DNA from: Hippophae tibetana | Taxonomy: Eukaryota; Streptophyta; Magnoliopsida; Rosales; Elaeagnaceae | NCBI GenBank assembly: GCA_037013495.1 | Contig: CM072807.1 | Span: forward strand, 2,825,001-2,889,000 | Direction: 5' to 3' | DNA: 64,000 nt | Shown: positions 13,001 through 25,556 of the stretch, in pieces | Layout: every line of letters starts with the position of its first letter | How positions within the stretch are numbered: the first letter of the stretch is position 1 | Made by a program: the position numbers and the translations under genes | The notes under the pieces: model-generated | Databases searched by the model: none | Told to the model about the DNA's origin: nothing | What the model saw: the letters and a program-made list of their open reading frames with translations, nothing else

Positions 13001-16000
13001 CATTTTTCCAGATTTCAAATTTAAACCTCCAAGGCTATGATGAAGTACAGAACAAGCATTCAATCTCAAGGGAAGCACCTTTAGGTTTAGGGACAAGGTG
13101 AGGACTCCATATATATCCATGTGGTATATCTAAATCTGAGCTTTGTGAACCACTTAAATACGTAACTGGTCGAAGTTTGAGCTTTTTCTTGCGAACATCA
13201 TTAATCATGTCCCGTATTCCAAGCCAAATCAGAGAGTCCACAATTTGATATGACAGCTGGGAGAAAGAAAAAAAAAAGCGGTTATGAGTGTCCAAACTTT
13301 TGACAGAAATAACCTAGTAAGCTGAAAAGAAAATTCATGTAGATCAGGATACTGATGAAGACGAAATTAGCAAGACAAAAAGTTTCAAAATACTCACTCT
13401 GTATCCAGCCTGTTGCTTGACACGTGACAAGGGATGCGGAAATTCACTGGTTGGCCTGGTGGGAGAGGATAAACATGTGTGGTATAGATATTAAATTCTC
13501 CAAAAATGGAACAGGTGCAGAAACTACGAACAATCAAAAGGCTACTTCCAGAATAGTTAAAATACTTCAAAATTCAGTAAGAATCCATTAGCCAGGTAAG
13601 ACTTACGTCCATGGCATTGTGAAAAATATATGAATTGGAATTTTAAGTGCCTCTGCAACATGAGTATGCCCTAAAGAAGCATTGGTAAATGTTAGTTACA
13701 ATTTAAGGGGTAAAAATTTGTCAATTGTAGGGATTCAATATACAAAAATAAATGGGATTAAGACCCAAACCTACCACCAAAATTGAACTTTTGTACAACC
13801 TTACAAGTATGTAATAGTGTTAGCACAATCATGTAAGGCCTTATAGTACGATTTTGGTAAGAATGCAAACTTCTGTCATTTCAATCCATTTAGGTCCACC
13901 ACTAAATTGTAGGGAAATAAATATTTGTTCTTGGACCATATGTAAAATATGAAAAATAAATAAAATAAAGCATTAACATTTGAAACTCGCATACTAGAAA
14001 GAGATTAAAATAAAAAGGGAGTCAATTAATAAAAATGATTCAAAAAACGGTATAGAAAACTAGTCTGAACAACTGCTTGTATCTTAAAGTAAACTAACTG
14101 GTTCCAAATTCCAGTCATTTATGTATCTCAGCAAGCTCAATAATCAAAATAAAGATTTACTATGCACCATCATCACCAAACACTTCAGCACCAAAAGCAG
14201 GAAAAATAATGACCAGCACAAACCAAAACAACTCATTGTAACACGTGCTAGAGAGCTAACCATATGCTGGGGGATTGGCAATGATAGCATCTGCTCTAAA
14301 AGGAATTCCAGAATCCATATCAGGTTCTTTACAAGCTGAAAGCAAGGAGTATATAATCTCTTTCATTTGATTCCGTTGGATGGGGATCTCAGAAGGCCCT
14401 GATGGTAAGAATCCCTTATTTTTAACCATATCTGCAATGAGGAAACAATATAAAATGAAACCTCATATATAAAAATGAAATGAAAGGTAACATCCATTGT
14501 TAAGACCAATCTGTTTGAGACATTGGCTAAATGTGTGTCCAAAAACATGGTGTAATTATGCATACCTCCAAACTAATAGAAATTAATGAGGAAAAAAAAA
14601 ACTTACGTTACTGTCCCCCCAAAAAAAAATATTGCTAACAAAGCATTCAGAATTTGTATAAGCCCTCAAGGTTTTTTTTGCGCCATCCCTTTCTCTCTTT
14701 TTCTCTGAGTTTCAGTGATATAGATTGAAGACGTTAGGCAGCCGCGGGCGCACAGGTGGGGGGCATAAACATATTATCCTAAAAGAACAAGAAAATTTGC
14801 TTCTCTATGCATGGATAAGTAGCTCCAATGGCAGCAGGCATCATGCAAGGATAAAATAGGAAGATGTGGAAAACATCATATGAAAAAGCAATATTTACCC
14901 ACAGATCAACCATCTATCCATGCAATGAAAGTATAAATCGGACATTTTAAGCCATAATTAAATCCAAATAATTTAACTTGATTTCTAAACAGAATGCAGC
15001 ATTTGAATTTGAATTCTAGGTCTTGCTTTCTCCACCTCAATATACTTTCTAAGGGTTTCAAGAAATCCACAATGGTAAAACTGCATACCAAGTATTGGAA
15101 AGATAGACTAGACAAAGCATGGACGTTCTACAAAAGAAATGCTAAAATTATGTTCAAATCAAGGGCATATGAAAACCAATCTGCCACCAACACTTGTATG
15201 AAGTATGTAAATGATTTAGAAAATGACAAGAATAATGATATCTTTGGTACTTACAACCAGCAAGAACCTTCGGGTCACCGCCTAAAGGATAAAACTCCAA
15301 TCCAGCAGTCAATACAAACTCTTTGAAATTTGAATGAGTCGCAAGTCTAACACGATGGCCATAGTCCTGCACACAAATAATGAAAATGGATTCGCTCTCA
15401 TCACTATGGCAACTGTGGTTAACAACGGAAGAGAGAGAAGGGGGGGAACGAGAGAGAGAGATTGTTCTCCATCATTTATTCTCCTAATAATTGATAACTG
15501 AATTTTAAAAAGAAATTGACATTGTTAGGCATGCAAGTTGCAACAGCGAGAAACTAGACTATCATACACTAACAATTCTCTTTAGAAGCATATGCCATAC
15601 AAGTTACCACTAGAACAGAAAAAGGCAACAGGGCATTGAAATATGGCAGCAAATTTGAAGCAAATCAATTGACCGCTAGCCTAAAGATTCACTGCTAAAT
15701 GCTTTCAGATTCTTCATACCCCCCAGTTTCCAAGATATATACACAGAGTACAAAAATAAACTTATCTAGTTGACCTTTTTAAGTTAAACTGAACACTATT
15801 TATGTAAAACACAAAACAACCTCAACTTTTTCATTGGCCAGTGAGGCTTGACAGTTATGTTACAAGCAACGGCAGTAAATTATAACTCCAATGTACTTTT
15901 ATCATGCATAATTTCCTATAACAAATCTCTCATACTTACATATTCTTTGTTATTATCAGTGTTCCTCCAACTATTTTCCAATAACTGGATGGGTATACAT

Positions 16001-18484
16001 GAATTAAGAGGTAGAATGGCAAAAAAGTCCAGTGAGGTGCATAGTTGTCTCATTTTAATTACTATGGAACCACGAAATTTTTATTGGCCTCAGAATTCAA
16101 ACTGTTACACTTGAATAGCACAAATAGTCAAACACAGCATATATCACACCTTAAATTTGTGGTTAGTTTCGTCCAGCTTTTTCAATTATTTAGGACACAG
16201 CCTACAATCTTTGCTTCTGTTATCAAGTGTTTGAGATCAAAATAAGATCATGCTTGAACAAAAACACTGGAAACAACAATTGTGATGCACTTGAAAAGGG
16301 TGCATGAAACATCCACAGGCTCCAAAAGTACAACTTCAACCTTTCTCATGAAAAACTTACACATGCAAACATCTTCTAGGAACAATCATTTTCATATCCT
16401 AGAAGCTATTTTAATCTTGCTCGGCTGACATAAAATTAACCTTAAAAGAATATGCATTAAGAAATGGAAATGGAGTTTTAAAACTAAAATCCTATCACCT
16501 GTAAACGTTTTCCAATTGCAATAAATGGTTGCACATCTCCTCGTGTTCCTACAATAAGCATCACTACCTGCAATGGTGGAATATATTGAGGATCTGCTCC
16601 ATCAAGAGACTCGTCTTCAAAATCTCCAGTATGAGTATGTTTGAATCCAGTCCCAAGAGAAGGTGTTACAGCATCTACTGGAACTTCAAATTCTACGGTT
16701 CCATCATCTTTTACCGTCGCTATTCTGTTCAACAATTTAAGCTGCACATATTTTACAAACTCATAAGTCTGCAGTAAGTTCCAGCCCCACACTTGATCCA
16801 TGTTTCAAGAAAACCTTACATGATAAAATTTATATAAGGCACCATAAATCATGCAATGCATCACCGAGCATCAACTTTAAGAGTTCAAATGGTAAGACCA
16901 GAGAAGACGGTACATTACATACTGTAGCGACATTAACTATTTGTGTTTAGCATTTTAAATCATCCAGCATAAGCAAACAGATAACCTGGAAATGGCCAGA
17001 ATGTATGCTATGCCCATGAGTCAATACATACTACTCAATTCAAATTAACCCTAATAAGAATAGGCTTTCATGCTTTAACTTAATTGACAAAAGTGATATT
17101 TACGCAACGGAAAATTTACATGTTATGGTATTATACATGTGAACAAGTTAAGGACGAAACTCTGAGTTCAGAGACACACCATGAAGACATAAACAGAAGC
17201 TACTGCAGACAATTATACTAGACATTATAACAGGCTAAAAGGCTTGAAAAATTGAAATGATAATATATAACAATGAATACCATCCTCTCTTGATGAATTA
17301 TACCTTCTCCTGAGCCGAAATTTTTTCATCAAATATTTTTTCAGCCTCATCAGAACGAATGCTATAAATTTTCTGCTTCTCAGTCTTTGATCTATCCAAA
17401 TTAATCTGACTTGAAGCAGGTTCCAGTTTGTGAACACTTGATATCTCCCTTGGCAACGAGTTAAGCTTAACAATATCCCTGCCTGAAATTCCTGAATTAT
17501 GAAAAAATTAAATATGCCATAAATTTAAAACCAAAACACAAAAAATCATAAATATTACAAGATACTGATGTTGGATCCTTAGTCTAACATTGGGCTTATA
17601 TGTCAATAATTATATATTGTAGACTATGCTATAAGGTTAAACCCATTTAAAAATGATCTGTTAAGTTTAAATAATTTGAAATTTAATATATCTAATAAGT
17701 TATGGATTTTTAATGTGTAGAAACTTAAGACTAATATATATTTTAAGTATGGGTTAAAATAGAAATAAGGTTGTTAACTATATATATATAATGGTTATAA
17801 TCCCCATGTTACATGTATTATAGTCTTTATATGATATCCCAAAAAATTCTCTAAAGAAGACGGATGGATCTGAAAGACTAACTACGTTACAGAATTAATT
17901 AATACTTATAAATTTAGGTATGTTTCCGCATATTTGTGTTTGATTCTTGGTAATAAAACATGAATGTTCCTATGTTATTTTTACGTTATGGTTTTTACCA
18001 AATATTTTTGTTCTAACAGCTGATTCTTTAGCACGTTATATAGAAATCCAAGAATTATTTCTCGAATAACAACACTACTTGGTGAAAAATCCGAATATAA
18101 TTGGTGGAAGTAATATTATGTAGCAAAGGTTGTCTAATTATCTCCGACTACTAACTTGCAAAGAAACGAAAAGCGAGCTTAGTGAGAGGTATCCTAAACT
18201 TCAAGTTATACAAGTACATGAACTATAAACCATACATAATTTCGGAATTTCCTAATTTATTTGCAATTTCTCAGAAATAAAAACAAGTGTTAAACTAAGG
18301 GGGGAAAGCACAGACCTGAAGATCCATTTCCACCATTTTTCACCGAAACATCATTTCCAACCTCTCTGTTTTCCACTTCTTTTTTGTCACCACCACTACC
18401 ACCTACAATATCTTGCACTATTCTCACAGGAACGTCACCGGAAATATCAGAAGTGTTCGAGCGAATTTCTAGAGGTTCAGTCAT
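7068..18484 (-). CDS. UGT80A2: Sterol 3-beta-glucosyltransferase (UGT80A type), 14 exons, 619 aa
   Basis: It transfers glucose from UDP-glucose to the 3-hydroxyl of membrane sterols, giving steryl glucosides. Coding exons in transcript order: 18316-18484, 17304-17491, 16499-16741, 15255-15366, 14261-14431, 13607-13670, 13398-13455, 13079-13256, 12697-12827, 10315-10417, 10142-10218, 9040-9087, 8800-8949, 7068-7235. All junctions have GT/AG borders; the lengths total 1860 nt and every phase agrees, so the frame is open throughout. The first ~175 residues are a variable extension. The glycosyltransferase family 28-type N-domain follows, with GTRGDVQPF at residues 184-192. The C-domain has the UDP-sugar site around HHGGAGTTAAGL (from residue 500) and PFFGDQPFWG. 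The protein ends KCFGCS, as plant UGT80A proteins do. The ATG at 18484 is the first in frame. The A2 symbol is by similarity; A versus B subclass rests on family memory. Confidence 0.95.
9553..10135 (-). mobile_element. LINE (L1-type) 3'-end remnant in a UGT80 intron
   Basis: In the intron between exons 10142-10218 and 9040-9087, the minus strand encodes broken pieces in several frames. They resemble the zinc-binding (zf-RVT) tail found at the C terminus of plant L1 ORF2, including a segment reading DFSWASVFKE. It ends in a tail reading 'gatgtttctcataaaaaaatgg', typical of plant LINE 3' ends with a short poly(A). Same strand as the host gene. The assignment rests on pattern memory and needs a protein search. 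Confidence 0.55.
11150..11445. mobile_element. Possible degenerate MITE in UGT80 intron
   Basis: The edges are loosely inverted: the left arm reads ttttctgttttttgttttct, and the right arm, reverse-complemented, reads tttggtaactgtcttttg followed by tttttct. This resembles common short plant TIR elements that begin 'tttggtaac'. The left end lacks the matching terminus and I found no convincing target duplication, so this is tentative. Confidence 0.35.
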
Positions 18485-19661
18485 ATCTGCCGCCGATTGT
18501 GGCGAGCTGTAATAACGGCCTGTCTGAATCTTGTCCTGATCCAGACCGGAAGAAGCTTCCGGATTGGAAGCGGAGAGAGTGAAGTGTGCGATGAGCGAAT
18601 GTTTGTTTGGATTCCGGGAAATTTAAAAATATTATTCGCAATAATTCAGAAATCAGCGCGATATTTTTTTGAAGAGAAGAAGACTGATGAAAAAGGAGGA
18701 AGACGAAAGACAGAAAAGGCAAGTTCGACGGAGTGGGTAACGGGTTCGTAGTGCCACTTCATTAAGTTCGGGACACGTGCACAGCTGTACGTGTGACCTG
18801 TATTTTCTGCTTACCGAGCTGTTAACTTCGAATAAAATCACTCCAGTTAAGACGAATTTATTTACTTAATTTGATTTTTAACTTAAAATATAAGATTCCT
18901 TAATTTATTAGAAGGACGATTTTTTATGATTTTTTATTTATATTTTTTAAGTAATATTTTAATGATATCATATTTAAAAAATATATATTAATATTATTTA
19001 ATTAAAAAAATTATATTGTAGAATTAAAAGGACATTTTCATTATTTTTAAATAAATATTTTTTAAATAAAAAATAAAAATATAATTCACTCAACTCCAAA
19101 CATTCTATCATTAATGTGAGAATATTTAGTAAAATGGGTGTTTAAACACTTATATTTTTAATTTTAATTTTTTTTATATATTTTAAAATATAATTTATAT
19201 TTTTAAACTTAAAGTATAAAATAATATGTAGCAACTTTGTTTTTTAAAGCGATTTTAATGTTAAACATTTTCAGCATAAAACATGCAGACACTTTTATTA
19301 ATATGTTGTTTTTTTATTGTTTAAACAAAATTTTAAACTTAAATAGCTCAAGTGTTTATTGTATAAAATTGAATAAACTAAAAGTGAGAATATTTTGTTA
19401 CAACATTAAAGATTAGAAAAATTGAGTAAATAAGTTGTCCAATGTCTATTTAAGAAAATCAAAATGGACAAAAAAAAATAGCTAATAATCTATGGTGTGA
19501 AAATGCAAATATTTTAAAAATATTTTTCATTAAAATCATACATGTTAGTTGTATGTAAAAATTATAATAAATTGATATTTATTTAAATAAATTATCACTA
19601 AAATGTTACTTTGAAAAATATGCTTAAAAAAATATTAATAGATAAATTAGGAACCCTTGTG

Positions 19662-19693
<32 letters not shown>

Positions 19694-20261
19694 TATGTTA
19701 TAAGAGGTATTTTTTCGTTTGAGTGTTAAACCAACGGAAAATCTGTGCTAGTAACAATTGTGTTTTCAATTTTTTTTTTTTAACTAATTTTCTCTTCTTA
19801 AATTTATTTAATAAAAGTTTTGTTTCTTCTATTGTTTTCTCTTAAGATTTAGCAAGAAAACAAACTTAGTTTTCAAAACTTCATTTTAATTTATTTTAGG
19901 AAAAAACTTTTTAAAATTTTAAAAATATAAAAAATATGTGTAAAAATAAAACTAAATTAAAACATAATTGAAGTTAAAAATTCAATTGATTGTCAAAACG
20001 CATATTTTACAAACTGTATGAAACAAAAGTGATTAGAATATATATGTTTAGGGATGGATACTTGGAGTAGGCCAAAGGGTAAATTTATGCATCTTTGAAT
20101 TCTTCCGAGTTCCATCAAAAAAGAACTGAAGTATATTTTTCTTCTAAAAATTAAAATCAGTAATTAGTTACATTCTTGATAATCCGAATCAGGCTATTTG
20201 AAAAACTGTAATTTTTAGATGAAGTCAGAATTGACAGGTCATTCTCTGTTGTTCAATATCT
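18485..20261. other. UGT80 5' flank, then AT-rich intergenic DNA
   Basis: About 18485-18840 is GC-richer than its surroundings and should hold the 5' UTR and core promoter of the minus-strand UGT80 gene; the plus-strand ORF here is a shadow. From about 18850 the sequence is AT-rich without a recognisable gene. A TA microsatellite occurs at about 19666-19692. Confidence 0.5.
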
Positions 20262-20490
20262 TGAATACCAAGAATTTGTAGGAAAATAATGAAAAACTAG
20301 TAAAATTTTAATACACAGTAAAATATAAAGATAGGTTCGATAGGATGAATATATAAACTTTTAATATATTAATCTAAATTTGTAATATTTAGAGAATAAA
20401 ATTTAAATTCTTATAAGAATTATTACAATAAATATTACCTTTTAAAATTATATAACTTATTTTATATAATATAAATAAATCTTATTGATA
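20262..20490. repeat. Left copy of a ~225-bp direct repeat flanking element A
   Basis: It begins ataccaagaatttgtagg and continues through a stretch nearly identical to 25557-25786, including 'aatgaaaaactagtaaaatt' and 'tagagaataaaatttaaatt'. By eye more than 90% of positions match. The pair brackets LTR element A and could be the LTR remnants of an older element into which A inserted. Clear TG...CA borders are not visible. Confidence 0.7.
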
Positions 20491-21801
20491 TTTATTGATT
20501 CTCTTTTATATATATAAATATCACCTCGTGTTAGATATTTATTTATTAATTAAACAAATCAATTAATATTAATGAGTGTGATCGATTATTAATTTAGTTA
20601 ATTAAATTAATTTTTTTTAACATTTAAAATAAACCATTTAAATAACACATTTAATAGGGTTAGACATTTTAAACTTTATTCAAGATGTCCAAATTATAAA
20701 CTTAATAATTTAATTATCTGACTACTAACTTTCAAGTATTAAAATCATTACTGAAAATATGTTGTCAATACATTTTCAAATATTATTTCTTATAAAAACT
20801 TTTGAAATAGAACGACATTACTTTAAATCAAACTAGATAATTAAACCTTAAATTCTAATTTTAAGATTTAAGTTTGTAATGTAAAATAATATATTTCTCT
20901 CTAACATTCTTAATATAAAATCTTGAATAAAAATAAAATTAATTTATTTTATAAAAATATTTTACCTAATTAATATTTCGTAAGCATAAAACGTTATTAT
21001 TATATCATATTTACAAACAATCAGTCGTATTAAATTTAATCATAGATAAATTAAATATAACATATAAGAATAAAACATAAAAAAACTGTAAAGAACCATT
21101 TAAAATCATACCTTAATAGAATCTTTAACAAATTTTGATGTTAATTTTGCTTCTGAAAAATCTCCAAACAGATTTGCATCTCCGCTTATTGAATCAAAAA
21201 TTAAAAATCTATAAAAACATAGTTAATGCTTCTCAAAAAGAGAAGAACTTAAAAACTAAAAACTAAAAAAAATGAAAACTTTTTAGAGAGAGAAATATCT
21301 CAGAAAATAGTGTGTTTTGGAATGGGGAAGAAGATCATTTTATAAGTGAGGAAAAGGCTAAAAAGGGGAAAAATATTTCAAAATTTGAATTTGGACGCAT
21401 TTGGATAGGTTGGCACGCGTATGGAGCGTAAAAATCTCGATAGACGGGTGGTTGGCATGCGTGGGACTTAGTAGGAATGGGTGGTTACGCACGGGACTCG
21501 ACAGAAATGGGTGGCTACGCATGAGACTCGACGCAAATGGGTGGCTACGTGCGCTACTCAAAGTAAATAGGCTTTTGTGCGTGCATCTCGATTGCTGCGC
21601 GGGTGATTTCGGCCTTTTTAATCCATTTTGTCCAATTTTTTCATCCTTTTGATTTTTGCTCATTTCTTTTATCAACATATATTGTGTTGTATTGCCTCCA
21701 TTTTTCGAGTATTTAAATTATTTTTGAACGAAAATACCTGAAAAATAATAAAAATACTTGTGATTTCGAAAAGAAAGATTTATATAAAACTATGATAAAA
21801 T
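20491..21801. other. AT-rich DNA then a GC-richer block with a minisatellite
   Basis: No gene is recognisable. From about 21230 the character changes: a TATAAG-like box near 21340 and a GC-richer block at 21390-21620 containing a 30-bp tandem repeat. It may be the internal or LTR part of the older element that element A interrupted, but no coding domain supports that. Confidence 0.4.
21440..21585. repeat. 30-bp minisatellite
   Basis: About four to five degenerate copies of a 30-bp unit with core 'aatgggtggctacgcatgag' and 'actcgac'. Because the period is a multiple of three, both strands stay open across it and give artificial repetitive ORFs (for example repeated NGWLR on the plus strand). 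I regard those ORFs as by-products of the repeat. Confidence 0.75.
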
Positions 21802-21806
21802 CATAC

Positions 21807-22302
21807 TATTTGAAGAGAATTTCAAGTGCAAGATTTTAGTGATTTGTAGTGAGAAGTAGTGAATTAGACAACTGAATTGGATCTTATATTCTCCTCATTT
21901 AAGGGGTATATATATGTATAACATCCTACGTACATGGTAAGGTACACATAAGGGACCTGGGTATACCGTTATACGTGAACTAATTTAAACATAAAGTAGA
22001 TCGATATATGTGTTACATAATAAGGTCATTACATATAGGTCATGTTAGGTTCCTAAGTAACTTTCTTGTATCGCTCATGGAAAGGGTGGACCATGATCAC
22101 ATCGCCATTTCATAATTTCATCATGTCTTGACATCTAGGACCTCACAGTTGGATAACAAGGTACTCTGTCTACTGGGTTATGCGTTTTACTAAGCTCCTT
22201 AGGCCCAGGCCATCGTTAAGCCAGCCATATTACCTCGTTATATCATAGCAGGGTACCTGCACATCTTAGGTCATATGTTTGTTACACATTTAATACCAAA
22301 TA
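21807..22302 (-). repeat. 3' LTR of element A (full length, ~496 bp)
   Basis: Read on the minus strand it starts TATTTGGTATTAAATGTG at 22302 (the family start is TGTTTGG, with one G-to-A change) and ends ctcttcaaata at 21807 (family end CAAACA). The part near 21880-21940 matches the element B LTR around its 'tatataccccttaaatgagg' stretch. Inside the boundary is a purine-rich tract, aaaagaataggggaattaa, a suitable polypurine primer. Confidence 0.8.
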
Positions 22303-22776
22303 TTAATTCCCCTATTCTTTTGATTTTGAGAAGCCAACGGAATAATATCTAGTCATCTATTTCATTTTAAGTAATCCTTATTAATAGATTCAACATGTTT
22401 AGATATTTAATGGTCACTCAAACGATACAAATTTTAATCGCGAGGTCATTTAATTGCAAATAATATTAATTAATTTTATTTTGATTAAGACCTTTCAGCT
22501 TCTCCCTTTTCCTTTATAAATAGTGGAGGGATTTATTTTTACCTTTACCTGTTTTAACTTAACAAATTTACCTTCAAAGAATTTTAGCCCGTTGGTCAAT
22601 CAGAAGTCATATTATTCCTTGATAAGATTTTTTAAGAGTTACTTGTTAGAAATTTCAGTTCGTTTATATAACGATGTATACTGGAAATCATGTTGTTGTT
22701 ATATCCTTATCCCCTTATTTTATATGATCTTCTCATTATTTAGGTAATTCCTCATCATCTTTTATCTCTTTTTTTA

Positions 22777-22950
22777 ATGTCTCATAAGGGAAAAGAATTA
22801 GATAGGTCTTCGAAAGGAGACCCAACCAAAATTGTATCTCCTAGATCACGTTGTATTCCCTTGAGATCGTTACAAACCAAATGACCTGAAATGACATGGA
22901 GTAGTGATAATAGGCTTATTTTGAGGACCGTTAAGGAAAGGATTCTCGCT
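22777..22950 (+). pseudogene. 5' stub of the antisense gene shared with element B
   Basis: On the plus strand, antisense to element A's gag-pro, an ATG at 22777 opens MSHKGKELDRSSKGD and runs 35 codons to a stop at 22884. The nucleotide sequence from about 22770 to 22950 aligns with the minus strand of element B from 57540 to 57370: both have atgtc(a/t)cataa(a/g)ggaaaagaa, a central 'ttccct(c/t)gag(g/a)tc' and 'ggattctcgctcttcct'. The homology stops at about 22950, where protease sequence starts on the other strand. This is therefore the truncated start of the same antisense gene. Confidence 0.7.
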
Positions 22951-22954
22951 CTTC

Positions 22955-24650
22955 CTACTTTATGGTTCCTATCGACATCGTTACATTGTCGTTGAAACCA
23001 ACCAGTAACATTTGTTGTTGAGTGATTTCTTTAGGGTTTATGCCCATGTCAAGCAAATCGGATAGGTATAAGAGGTTGGATGAGCTACCATTGTCAACTA
23101 ATATCCGACGTACCTCACAATGAGCTATTCGCACGGTGATCACTAAAGGGTCGTCATGGGGGTAGACACTCTCAACCCTCGAAGGTAATTGGGTAAACAA
23201 GGCCCTCAAGTCTCAAACTATAGACTAAATGTCTCGTATCTCGAGCCTCTTGTGCATATATTTTGCTAGAATTGTTGGAGTGCTCGGACATGGTAGATCC
23301 AACATGAATGATGTGTATTATCCACACATCCCCTGGTGAGGTAGGGTGTGCTTTATTCGATTCCCTCCAAATTGGAATTGGGTTGGTTGGTACCCTGACC
23401 TTTTGATCAGGGTTCTCTCTCTGAACCTATTCTCGTGGATTTCTGTTTTTGTCAATAATGTCCCCTAGGTACCCTTTTGAAAAGAGGTGTTCAATCTCTC
23501 ACTTCAAATGCCCATAATCCTGGGTCCAATGCTTTATGTCTATGTGGAACACACAATATTTATTAGGGTTTCTAAGCAGAGATTTTATGGTGGGTGGCAA
23601 ATTCACATTATTAAGGCATTCCATTCGACTCACTACTTTCACCAATATGACGTGTAAGGGTGGTCCTCAAAAGGGAGATAGGGCACGACCCTAAGTGTCT
23701 GAATTGCCTCTCGGCCTGAATGAGGGTTTGAAGTAGGGGAATTTTGGGATGTTTATCTCCAACAAGCCTTTTGTCCTCTTCTCTCTTAATGGGGAGGGGG
23801 GGATTCTCTAGTTTCTATTGGGCAACCTTTTGCTTGATTTCGTCTCTCTTTCCACGTTGACAAATTTATGGGTTTCCTTGTAAATTACGTCCAGGGAGTG
23901 TGGTGTAATTTTTGTCAATTCTATGAAAAGGACATTATCATGCTTTATTCCTTTTTGAAAGCCTTCAATGTCTATGGAATCATGGCATTGATTAATCTTC
24001 ATCTTATCTGTTTTGAACTTTCGCATGTAAGCTTCAATTGTCTCATCTTCCTCTTGAACGATTGAGAACAAGTGGTGAGACTCTTTCTTGTTGAGTTTAT
24101 TACAAGCGTAGTTAGTGACGAATCTTTTGACCAGAGTGTCAAAACTAACAATACTCTTAGGGGAAACTTCATGAACCATTGTTGGGCCGACTCTTTAAAG
24201 GTGGCTACAAATAGTTTTGTAGTACATTGATTCTCGCTTGTCTTCAGATAGGCTTACTGCCACCATGGCCATTTTGAATTGAAGAATGTGTGCCACTAGA
24301 TCTTTGGTTCTTTTATATGCGGGACATTTGTGAGCATTAAATTAATTTTTTTTGGGGGAGAGGGGGAGTGTCAACTCAATGAGATCCGAGAAAGGCGATG
24401 TAGATAATTGATTGTAGACTTTTTCAATATCATCCCACAACTTTGACTTTTCCTGCCTTGTGAGTGTATCATTAACCTTTGTCCACATTTTTCTTCCATC
24501 TTTTTTAATTTTTTGTCAAATTCGTTGTTCGTAAGTGGGAGGATTTGCTTGGGAAGTCCCCAAAATTAAATGAGGATCAGAAACTATATGGGGACGTTGC
24601 TTAACATTTATGCGTCGATGAGGATCAGGGGCACGAGATATACGTTCTTT
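22955..24650 (-). pseudogene. Gypsy gag and aspartic protease remnant of element A
   Basis: Gag: a minus-strand frame at 24179-23808 has the retrotransposon gag core, with SFDTLVKRFVTNYACN, then DETIEAYMRKFK and a downstream EKY-like helix, matching the family pattern W..LP..SI..F..L...F...F. Related broken pieces extend upstream to about 24650. Protease: 23209-22955 contains HDDPLVITVRIAHCEVRRIL followed by VDNGSSSNLLYL, the Gypsy retropepsin site in the D-N/T-G-S-S form used by Tat/Athila-type elements. Gag precedes protease on the minus strand as expected. Frames are interrupted, and no RT follows because of an internal deletion. Confidence 0.75.
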
Positions 24651-25156
24651 TCTATAGGGTTGACGTACTACCTAAGAATTACAGAATATATATAATGAAC
24701 TCCCTGTGTCTGAACATACGTTTTGTTCTAACCGGGATCTTAACTTGCTATTCTCCTTTTGGCATTCTAGGAAGGCTTGTTGCAATTCTGTTATTTCTTT
24801 TTGAAGTCCTTTTATCATCGCATCTCTTTCATAAAAAGGGTTATCCGAATTGTAGTATGATGAATTTCCTTAAAGGCTGCATGGTTTGCGTGGATAGGTC
24901 CACATGGCGAATAGTTTAAACCTGATCCTCGTTAGCTAAAGCAGTTACTAAATCATGATTTGACAATGACCTGAAAGGTAAGGAAGGGGACGCCGTATCA
25001 TTAAGGTCGAATTATTGAGCTAATGGAACGGGGTTGTCTAACTGTTCATTGATCATAGGTGGACGATCCATTTGAAGGCGTATAAATTAAAACACAAGTT
25101 AATTCTCTTAGTATATGATCAGGTCTCAAATGTCAACTATAGACTATAAAGATTTG

Positions 25157-25178
25157 AGTTCCCATAGACTGCGCCAAT
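25157..25178 (-). other. Primer binding site of element A
   Basis: Directly inside the 5' LTR (minus strand) the sequence reads ATTGGCGCAGTCTATGGG. The TTGGCGC start is common in Gypsy primer sites; I did not assign the tRNA. Element B has ATTGGCACTGTTCG at the same place. Confidence 0.6.
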
Positions 25179-25480
25179 TGTTATATGTGTTACATAATGA
25201 GGTCATTACATATAGGTCACACTAGGTTCTTAAGTAACTTTCTCAAGTCGCTCATGGAGATGGTGGACCATAATCACATCGGCATTTCGTAATTTCATCG
25301 GGTCTTGACATCTAGGACCTCACAGTTGGATAACAATGGACTATGTCGACTGGGTTATGTGTTTTACTAAATTCCTTGGGCCCAAGTCATCGTTAAGCCA
25401 ACCCTATTACCTCACTATATCATAAGCAGGGTACCTGCGCATCTTAAGTCGTATATCCATTACACATTTAATACCAAACA
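25179..25480 (-). repeat. 5' LTR of element A, internally deleted (302 bp)
   Basis: Read on the minus strand it starts TGTTTGGTATTAAATGTG at 25480. It aligns with the 3' LTR up to about 'gtaacacatata', then jumps to the terminal aca and the primer site. Relative to the 3' LTR, roughly 190 bp are missing from its downstream part. That part includes the segment resembling the TATA region, so transcription from this LTR is unlikely. Confidence 0.8.
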
Positions 25481-25556
25481 CATACAAATATAAATTTATT
25501 TAATCAATTAAAGTATATTAAATTATAATAATCTTAGTGTTTTTTAAGCACTAATC

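Larger units (their letters stand above)
21807..25480 (-). mobile_element. Deleted Ty3/Gypsy-type LTR element, minus orientation (element A)
   Basis: Two LTR copies bracket gag and protease remnants that read on the minus strand. The outer ends are flanked by a perfect 5-bp duplication, catac, at 21802-21806 and 25481-25485, so both termini are original. At 3674 bp it is far shorter than an autonomous Gypsy element: protease is followed directly by the 5' end of an antisense gene, and RT, RNase H and integrase are missing. Its LTRs match those of element B (52795-58401), which lies in the opposite orientation. The presence of the antisense gene suggests the Tat lineage, by inference. Confidence 0.85.

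Noticed and set aside
18497-18751. 84-codon plus-strand ORF near the UGT80 start
   Set aside because: It overlaps the first UGT80 codon region and 5' flank on the opposite strand and shows no recognisable domain.
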